Shown here in pieces: positions 15,710 to 20,675 of a stretch of DNA of 20,675 nt. Both the position numbers and the translations under genes were made by a program. Numbering within the stretch: position 1 is the stretch's first letter; each line of letters starts with the position of its first letter. The notes below the pieces were generated by a model. It searched no databases. It was not told where the DNA came from and saw only the letters and a program-made list of their open reading frames with translations. The DNA is taken from the NCBI GenBank assembly GCA_014379045.1, contig JACMMK010000123.1, positions 1 through 20,675 of the forward strand. The letters run 5' to 3'. This stretch comes from Burkholderiales bacterium. GTDB taxonomy: Bacteria > Pseudomonadota > Gammaproteobacteria > Burkholderiales > CAIKXV01.

Positions 15710-17137
15710 TCAGTCCTCGGCAAGATCGTCGTCGTTCGTTGCGTCGTCCACGACGCGCAGCCCGGCGCCCGTCAGCTTCAGTTCGCGCAACGCTGTTTCG
15801 ATCCTGCTGCCGCGGACTTTGCCGAGCGAAAGGCGGCGTCGCACCACCCCTTGCGTTTCCTCGGTTCGCAACCGGACCACGTTGTCTGCCACCCCGGAGA
15901 TGCCGTGCGTCGGCATGGGCAGGACGAAGGCGTTCGGATCCTGCGTCTCGACCGCGATCAGCGTGGTGGCACCGAGCCGCCTAAGCTCGTTGCAGAGCGC
16001 GCCGAGGAAAGCGGTGCTGCGCTCCTCGAACGCCGGCGTCGACAGGAACCCACCGAAGCCGTCGATGAAGACTCGCTTGCATTGGGCCCGCTTGACCGCC
16101 GAGAGCAGCCGCTGACTGAGCTCGTCCAGATGCAGCGCGCCGTAGGGCTGCCAGATGAATTCGAGCGTGCCCGCGCGGCGAAGCGTTTCAAGGTCGATGC
16201 CGAAATTCGTCGCCACTTCGATCAGCAGCGCCGGGGATTCATAGAACCCAAAATGCAACGCTCGCTCTTCCGGCGTCGCAAGCCCCAGGAAATGCAACCC
16301 CAGCAGCGTCTTGCCCGTTCCCGGCGCACCCGAGAGCGCTGTGACACTGGCTTGCGGATAGCCCCGGGCTTCGCTCAATTCGTCGAGACCTGGCACCCCG
16401 GTCGCCAATGCGGGGCCCCGGGGGACCGGACCGATTTTCGAACTGTCGGCGCTTTGGCATGCTTCGAGACGAGGGTAAATGGCGATGCCGTCGTCGCTGA
16501 AGCGCAGCGTGTGCGTGCCACCGACGACCGATGAGCCGCGGAACTTGACCACCTCCAGCGACCGTTCGTGGCGAGCGCCGGACAGTTCGTGGCGTAACCG
16601 GAAGATGCCGTCGACCATCGTCTGTTCGGGCGTGACCTTGTCCCCTACGCCGACGCTGTTCAACAGCAGGATCGTGCAGCCCATCAAGGCCGAGTACGCC
16701 TGCAGTTCGGCGACGAACAGTTTCAGTTCCTGACCCGAGGAAGCCGCGTCAGACACCGAAACCAGACCGTCGAGCACCAACAGTTCGACGTTGCGAGTAC
16801 GTACCTCGGACTGCAAAAAAGTCGTCACGCCCACGAGACCCCCGTCGGTCAGCGCGTGAAAGGCGCTCACGTAATAGATCTCAGAAGGAATGGCATCTTC
16901 GCGATAGAACGAAAAAGGCGCCAGGTGTTCCAGCATCCGGCCATGGGATTCGGCCAGAAGCGTTACGTAGCTGACTTTTGCGCCCGTCGCAGCACGGCAA
17001 AAGCAGATCTGATTCGCAAAAATCGTCTTTCCGGAACCTGGTTCTCCACGCACGAGATATACCCCGGCCTTCATCAATCCCCCATGAAGGATTTCGTCCA
17101 AGCCGGAAATGCCGGTTTGCATACGGATCAACGTCAC
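15710..17137 (-). CDS. KaiC-like double-domain RecA-fold ATPase
   Basis: 475 residues from a GTG start with AGGAAG five bases upstream; the ATG five codons later has no such site. Two tandem KaiC domains are seen. CI has Walker A GEPGSGKT (31-38), Walker B LLVLD (119-123) and the KFRGS basic loop (198-202). CII has Walker A GAPGTGKT (270-277), Walker B VFID (356-359) and VRGS (441-444). KaiC has a catalytic Glu pair in each domain; here only one Glu remains at each place (LLAESHG with E63, GFYESP with E300). The KaiC S431/T432 phosphosite region appears as HGISGVADN, keeping the serine but not the threonine. No KaiA or KaiB is encoded nearby. The protein is cytoplasmic and likely oligomeric. 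A signalling role with the adjacent receiver and kinase is more likely than a circadian clock. Confidence 0.9.
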   Translation of the reverse strand: MTLIRMQTGISGLDEILHGGLMKAGVYLVRGEPGSGKTIFANQICFCRAATGAKVSYVTLLAESHGRMLEHLAPFSFYREDAIPSEIYYVSAFHALTDGGLVGVTTFLQSEVRTRNVELLVLDGLVSVSDAASSGQELKLFVAELQAYSALMGCTILLLNSVGVGDKVTPEQTMVDGIFRLRHELSGARHERSLEVVKFRGSSVVGGTHTLRFSDDGIAIYPRLEACQSADSSKIGPVPRGPALATGVPGLDELSEARGYPQASVTALSGAPGTGKTLLGLHFLGLATPEERALHFGFYESPALLIEVATNFGIDLETLRRAGTLEFIWQPYGALHLDELSQRLLSAVKRAQCKRVFIDGFGGFLSTPAFEERSTAFLGALCNELRRLGATTLIAVETQDPNAFVLPMPTHGISGVADNVVRLRTEETQGVVRRRLSLGKVRGSRIETALRELKLTGAGLRVVDDATNDDDLAED

Positions 17138-17184
17138 GTTGGCTTCCTGATAGAGGGAATCGGCGAGCGGTTTCGCCCTGGAGA

Positions 17185-17263
17185 GTTATTGTTCGACACC
17201 GCGGATTCAGCCACCGAGGCCTGCCCTCCACGACGCGCGTCCGGGTGCTCGGTCGACAATAAC
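17185..17263. promoter_or_regulatory. AT-rich inverted repeat upstream of the KaiC-like gene
   Basis: GTTATTGTTCGAC (17185-17197) and GTCGACAATAAC (17252-17263) are inverted copies that differ by one inserted T, separated by 54 bases. They are the only AT-rich islands in this very GC-rich gap and lie 48 bases before the GTG of the KaiC-like gene. They could be a pair of operator half-sites, or elements of a promoter; no clear -35/-10 pair can be fixed. Confidence 0.45.
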
Positions 17264-17401
17264 AAAACGCGCCCCGTGGCGTGCCGGCGAGTGCCGGGAG
17301 GCCACCCCGGCTGAGCGACCGACTCGTGCAGGGCAGCGGTAGATCGCTTCTTCGCCGGAGATCCGGACTCGGCTCTCCCCCGTTCGGAGGCCGGTGGGAA
17401 T

Positions 17402-18625
17402 TTATCCGCGTCCGCGCCCCGTCGGAACGCCCCCGTCCGGGCTTTCGGCGTGAGCCAGCGGCAAGCTGACCACAAACTCGCTACCCTGGCCGGCTCCCGC
17501 GCTATGCGCGCTGACCGTGCCGCCGTGAAGTTCCACCAGGCCCTTGACCAGCGCGAGCCCGATGCCCAAACCATTTTCGGATCGCACCTTGGAACTTTCA
17601 ACCTGACTGAACAGGTCGAACACCATGGGCAGGGCGGCGGCCGGTAGACCGATCCCATTGTCGCTGACCGAGACGACGAGGCTGTCGTGGGTCTGGGACG
17701 AACGCACCGTGATGCGCCCGCCGCGGTTGGTGTATTTGGCGGCGTTGGAAAGCAGGTTCGAAAATACCTGCGTCATCCGCAGCGGGTCGACATCGAGCGG
17801 CTGCGGTTCGCCCGGCATCTCCAGGATCAGCTCGTGCTGATGCTCGGCGATCTTCGGACGGGCCGTCTCGAGAGACGCTTCGACGATGGCAGAAAGGGAG
17901 GTCCGGACACGCTTGAGTTCGAGCTTCCCGCTCGTCACCCGCGCGACATCCAGCAGATCGTCCAGAAGGGCGGTCATGCGCCCGGTCTGGCGCAGGATGA
18001 TCGCCGCCGTCTCGGCGACCCGCTGACGGTCGAGCTGGGGGTGGCTCAGCACGTGCGCGGCCATCGCCAGGGGCGCCAGGGGCCCGCGCAACTCGTGCGA
18101 CAGGGTGGCGAGAAACTCGTCCTTGCGCTTGTCCGCCGCGCGCAGGGCATCTTCGAGCGCCTTGTATCGGCCGATGTCCTGAACCGTACCGATCAGGCAC
18201 ACCGGTCGACGATCGTCGAACCGCACGTGACCGGTTGCGCGTATCCAGCGCTCGACGCCAGCCGGCGTGACCACCCGGAACTCGGCGTCGTAGCGATGGC
18301 TGCCGTGGTACAGAAGTGATTGCTCGACCGCCGAATTCACCGCGGCCCGATCATCGGCGTGTACGCCGTCGATAAATACGTCATAGGTGATCGGCAGGTC
18401 CTCGGCGACGCCCCACATCCGACGCACGCGGGCATCCCAGATGATGCGCTGGCTGGCCACGTCGTATTCGTGGATGCCCAGTTCAGCTGCATCCGTGGCG
18501 ATGCGCAGTCGATCGGCACTGCCGCACGGATCCAACGCCTCGGGTGTCATGTCCAGTATCGTAGCGATCTTGCAAGGATGATTGAGGGCACGCTCGTCAC
18601 CGGTTGGAATCGCTGCATCTGCCAC
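17402..18625 (-). CDS. PAS-domain sensor histidine kinase
   Basis: 407 residues if started at the GTG at 18625; an ATG at 18550 (residue 26) is equally possible since neither has a convincing ribosome site. A PAS/PAC domain spans about 35-155 (ATDAAELGIHEYDVAS, then RYDAEFRVVTPAGVERWI and IGTVQDI). HisKA has H177 (TLSHELRGPLAPLAMAAHVL). HATPase_c has N290/N294, DNGIG 322-326 and GLGIGL 352-357. There is no receiver, effector or membrane segment, so it is a cytoplasmic orthodox kinase that must act on a separate receiver. The stand-alone receiver at 15333 is the only such protein nearby. The kinase lies 264 bases upstream of the KaiC-like gene on the same strand. The last 15 residues (SPDGGVPTGRGRG) are a flexible tail. 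Confidence 0.92.
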   Translation of the reverse strand: MADAAIPTGDERALNHPCKIATILDMTPEALDPCGSADRLRIATDAAELGIHEYDVASQRIIWDARVRRMWGVAEDLPITYDVFIDGVHADDRAAVNSAVEQSLLYHGSHRYDAEFRVVTPAGVERWIRATGHVRFDDRRPVCLIGTVQDIGRYKALEDALRAADKRKDEFLATLSHELRGPLAPLAMAAHVLSHPQLDRQRVAETAAIILRQTGRMTALLDDLLDVARVTSGKLELKRVRTSLSAIVEASLETARPKIAEHQHELILEMPGEPQPLDVDPLRMTQVFSNLLSNAAKYTNRGGRITVRSSQTHDSLVVSVSDNGIGLPAAALPMVFDLFSQVESSKVRSENGLGIGLALVKGLVELHGGTVSAHSAGAGQGSEFVVSLPLAHAESPDGGVPTGRGRG

Positions 18626-18898
18626 GAAGCCTGGCGGGCTCCCCCTAAAAGACAGCGACGGGTCACGCTTCGAGTATGGAGTACGGAATTTCGCGCCGCA
18701 ACCGAACCAGATGCCGACCTGGCGCGAATAATCCGGAGGGACCCGCGACCGGCGCGCTCGAACGCGTGTTCAATCGCCAGTCAATGCCATCACGTAGCAC
18801 TCGAGGCCGTGCGCAAGCCGGCAACCGATCCTGCAACTCCGTGTTGAACTCGAAGCGACAGTGGGGCGCGGCGCTCGATGGTCGAACGCGCAACCGGG

Positions 18899-18974
18899 TG
18901 GTGCCGGATACAGGATTTGAACCCGTGACCTTCGGTTTACAAAACCGCTGCTCTACCAACTGAGCTAATCCGGC
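18899..18974 (-). tRNA. tRNA-Thr (anticodon UGU)
   Basis: 76 bases including encoded CCA. Acceptor arms GCCGGAT and ATCCGGC pair perfectly. The D arm is GCTC-AGTTGGTA-GAGC, the anticodon loop is TTTGTAA with TGT at 18941-18939, and the T loop is TTCAAAT with stem ACGGG/CCTGT (one G-U). The first pair of the anticodon stem is a G-A mismatch, the only irregularity. UGU reads ACN threonine codons. Confidence 0.96.
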
Positions 18975-18985
18975 GCTCCGGGCGG

Positions 18986-18991
18986 ATTATA
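18986..18991 (-). promoter_or_regulatory. -10 box of the tRNA-Thr promoter with GC-only discriminator
   Basis: A perfect TATAAT on the - strand ends 11 bases before the mature tRNA 5' end and sits in an AT island (CCTATATAATCC). The following bases CCGCCCGG are all G or C, the discriminator type known from stringently controlled stable-RNA promoters. No good -35 hexamer is visible at the expected distance. Confidence 0.6.
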
Positions 18992-19028
18992 TAGGCGGCG
19001 ACACTACCGGCCCTGCGTTGCCCGTCGC

Positions 19029-19463
19029 CTACTTGACGACTTGCAGGCGCGGCCGGGTGCCACCCGGCTTCGTCGGATTGTTCGGCCCGGCCTCGCCCGA
19101 CGAGGCACCGGTCTCCGCCGTTTCACCCGCCTGCGCCCCCGACCCCGCTGCCGGCTCGCTCGGGAAGAACAATCCCTGGCCGTTCTCTTTCGCGAAGATC
19201 GCCGCGATCGACGGGATCGGCACGGTGATTTCCCGTGACACGCCGTTGAAGCGTGCCGAGAACTGCACGACCTCGCGGCCTAGCGTGATGTTGCGCGTCG
19301 CGTCCTGACTGATGTTGAGCACGATCTCGCCGTTCTTCACGTACTCGAGCGGCACCCGTGTCGTCTCGTCGACCTTGACCGAGATGTATGGCGTGAAGCC
19401 CAGGTCGCTGCACCATTCGTAGATGGCACGCACCAGGTAGGGTTTGGTCGACGGATCGGTCAT
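19029..19463 (-). CDS. sspB: ClpXP protease specificity-enhancing factor SspB
   Basis: 144 residues. The N-terminal domain (1-105) carries the SspB core: KPYLVRAIYEWCSDLGFTPYISV, EIVLNISQDATRNITLG, VQFSARFNGVSREITVPI and AIFAKENGQGLFF. It binds ssrA-tagged peptides from stalled ribosomes. A flexible Gly/Ala/Glu-rich linker (about 103-135) leads to the C-terminal tail RPRLQVVK, which matches the ClpX-binding XB peptide of E. coli SspB that ends in LRVVK. So both halves needed for delivery of substrates to ClpXP are present. It follows sspA by 75 bases in the usual order. The ribosome site before the ATG is weak, so translation may depend on coupling to sspA. Confidence 0.95.
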   Translation of the reverse strand: MTDPSTKPYLVRAIYEWCSDLGFTPYISVKVDETTRVPLEYVKNGEIVLNISQDATRNITLGREVVQFSARFNGVSREITVPIPSIAAIFAKENGQGLFFPSEPAAGSGAQAGETAETGASSGEAGPNNPTKPGGTRPRLQVVK

Positions 19464-19538
19464 GGCGATACGCTGATGACGGGAGAGTCCGGAACGAGAG
19501 GGTCCGACACGACAGTATGCAGGCTCGTCGACGCGCAG

Positions 19539-20138
19539 TTACTTGCGCATCACCTTTTCCGAGGGCGTCATCGCGTCGATGAACGCCGGGCGACTGAACA
19601 GGCGCTCGGCATACTTCGCAAGCGGCGCCGCCTGGCGCGGCAACTCGATGCCGTAATGCTCGAGCCGCCACAGCAACGGCGCGATCGCGACATCGAGCAT
19701 CGAGAACTCCTCGCCGAGCATGTATTTCTGCTTGGCGAACACCGGCGCGATCACTGTCAGGTTGTCGCGAATGATCTGCCGTGCCTTGTCGACGGTCTTC
19801 GGGTTTCCCTTCTCCAGCGTGTCGACATGGCAGAACAATTCGTTCTCGAATCGATACAGGAAAAGGCGCGCGCGCGCGCGCATCACCGGATCCGCCGGCA
19901 TCAGCTGCGGATGCGGAAACCGGTCGTCGATGTATTCGTTGATGATGTTCGACTCGTAGAGCACGAGGTCGCGCTCGACGAGTACCGGCACGCGGTTGTA
20001 CGGATTCATTACCGCGAGGTCTTCGGGCTTGTTGAACAGATCGACGTCGGTGATCTGGAAATCCATGCCCTTCTCGTACAGAACGATCCGGCAGCGCTGC
20101 GAGAACGGACAGGTCGTTCCCGAATATAGAGTCATCAT
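19539..20138 (-). CDS. sspA: Stringent starvation protein A (GST-fold, RNA-polymerase-associated)
   Basis: 199 residues, glutathione-S-transferase fold: a thioredoxin-like N-terminal half (MTLYSGTTCPFSQRCRIVLYEKG, then NPYNRVPVLVERDLVLYES) and a helical C-terminal half (FSMLDVAIAPLLWRLEHYGIELP). The conserved surface tripeptide P75-H76-P77 (RFPHPQLMP), needed for activity in E. coli SspA, is kept. SspA binds RNA polymerase and alters promoter choice in starvation and stress; it has no true transferase activity. GGAGGAGA lies about 8 bases before the first ATG, which is preferred over the second one. The gene lies 67 bases behind cytochrome c1, the common order in beta- and gammaproteobacteria, so the two can share a transcript. 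Confidence 0.96.
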   Translation of the reverse strand: MMTLYSGTTCPFSQRCRIVLYEKGMDFQITDVDLFNKPEDLAVMNPYNRVPVLVERDLVLYESNIINEYIDDRFPHPQLMPADPVMRARARLFLYRFENELFCHVDTLEKGNPKTVDKARQIIRDNLTVIAPVFAKQKYMLGEEFSMLDVAIAPLLWRLEHYGIELPRQAAPLAKYAERLFSRPAFIDAMTPSEKVMRK

Positions 20139-20150
20139 TTTTGGGTTCTC

Positions 20151-20176
20151 CTCCGCCGGTCTCGAGCCGGCGTGAG
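20151..20176 (-). promoter_or_regulatory. Hairpin overlapping the sspA ribosome-binding site
   Basis: On the - strand CTC-A-CGCCGG (20176-20167, one bulged base) can pair with CCGGCGGAG (20159-20151) around the 7-base loop CTCGAGA. The 3' arm includes the first part of the sspA ribosome site (GGAGGAGA, 20154-20147). It could be a weak terminator after cytochrome c1 or a structure that limits sspA translation. Confidence 0.35.
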
Positions 20177-20205
20177 TGGGTTCCGGGGCGCGGGAAGCAC
20201 CGTGG

Positions 20206-20675
20206 TCAGTGGATGTCCCGCCAGAACTCGAGCTTCAGCAGATAAACGAATACCAGGAGAATCGCGAGGAAGAACATCACGATGATGCCGATGCGTGTGC
20301 TCTGCACCTTCCACGGCTCGCCCATGTAGACGAGAAAGTTGACGAGGTCACCGACCGCGCGATCGTACTCGATCGCCGTCAATGCTCCCGGCTCGCCGGC
20401 CACGGTGCTCCTGACCTGCACCATATGCCCATGCGATTCCTTCTCGTCGACCTTCAACGACGCCTGCCCCTGCAGCTGCCAGAGCGGATGCGGCATGCCG
20501 ATGTTCGGGTAGGCGAGATTGTTCCAGCCGAGCGGGCGCGACTCGTCGACGTAATAAGTTTTCAGCAACGTGTAGATGTAATCGGGCCGCTTCGAGCGCG
20601 CGATCACGGTCAGATCGGGCGGCGGCGCTCCAAACCATTCCTGCGCTTCCTTTCTGTCCATCGCCACGTTCATCA
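20206..20675 (-). CDS. petC: Cytochrome c1 of the bc1 complex, C-terminal part (gene runs off the right edge)
   Basis: About 155 residues are visible, open to the edge of the window; the haem-binding CXXCH part lies outside. The visible part shows EWFGAPPPDLTVIARSKRPDY, YIYTLLKTYYVDESRPLGWN, then NIGMPHPLWQLQGQ, whose methionine is probably the axial haem ligand. One C-terminal transmembrane anchor (RIGIIVMFFLAILLVFVYLL) is followed by the short cytoplasmic end KLEFWRDIH. Cytochrome c1 takes electrons from the Rieske protein and passes them to soluble cytochrome c in the periplasm. The order cytochrome c1, sspA, sspB is conserved. The symbol follows the petABC naming of proteobacteria. Confidence 0.94.
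   Translation of the reverse strand, partial: MNVAMDRKEAQEWFGAPPPDLTVIARSKRPDYIYTLLKTYYVDESRPLGWNNLAYPNIGMPHPLWQLQGQASLKVDEKESHGHMVQVRSTVAGEPGALTAIEYDRAVGDLVNFLVYMGEPWKVQSTRIGIIVMFFLAILLVFVYLLKLEFWRDIH

Noticed and set aside
15710..17137. Reading the KaiC-like gene as part of a circadian KaiABC clock
   Set aside because: No kaiA or kaiB in the window, and the phosphosite and catalytic Glu pairs differ from clock KaiC.
18626..18974. Genomic island inserted at the tRNA-Thr gene
   Set aside because: No integrase gene nearby and no second copy of the tRNA 3' end was seen in the window.

Overview
The window is GC-rich chromosomal DNA with dense coding, most probably from a betaproteobacterium of the Burkholderiales type. 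The clearest clue is the right end, where cytochrome c1, sspA and sspB follow one another. Supporting clues are a TctC/Bug-type solute-binding protein and several large hybrid histidine kinases. This assignment is inference from gene content; no rRNA or other strict marker is present. I see no insertion sequence, prophage or CRISPR array.

Left part (1-5966, + strand): the 3' part of a very large poly-HAMP hybrid kinase overlaps the next gene by ATGA. That second gene encodes a REC-GAF-kinase-REC protein, and a small lipoprotein gene follows. The two kinases look like one co-translated phosphorelay. The middle-left part (6040-8709) holds small single genes: a MAPEG membrane protein, a VOC-fold protein, a 75-residue putative membrane protein, an SMR-type exporter, an antibiotic-biosynthesis-monooxygenase-fold protein, and a conserved hypothetical. 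A strong GC hairpin separates this part from the next block.

Middle (8773-15208, all - strand): an accessory metabolic cluster. In transcription order it encodes a fumarase/CMLE-superfamily lyase, an Asp/Glu/hydantoin-racemase-fold protein, an AraC regulator, an ornithine-cyclodeaminase/mu-crystallin-family protein, a DapA-fold protein with altered active-site positions, an alpha/beta-hydrolase-like remnant, and a TctC-type periplasmic binding protein. Together they suggest uptake and breakdown of an amino-dicarboxylate or similar small carboxylic acid, but the substrate cannot be read from the sequence.

Right-middle (15333-18625, - strand): a PAS histidine kinase, a double-domain KaiC-like ATPase and a stand-alone receiver protein. 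ATPase and receiver are 5 bases apart. There is no kaiA or kaiB in the window. This is the most interesting candidate system here. An AT-rich inverted repeat lies just upstream of the KaiC-like gene.

Right end (18899-20675, - strand): tRNA-Thr(UGU) with its own -10 box, then sspB, sspA and the C-terminal part of cytochrome c1, a conserved housekeeping block. No gene-free stretch exceeds 300 bases. The largest gaps (12018-12248, 17138-17401, 18626-18898, 9775-10007) hold only the sites listed below or nothing I can recognise.
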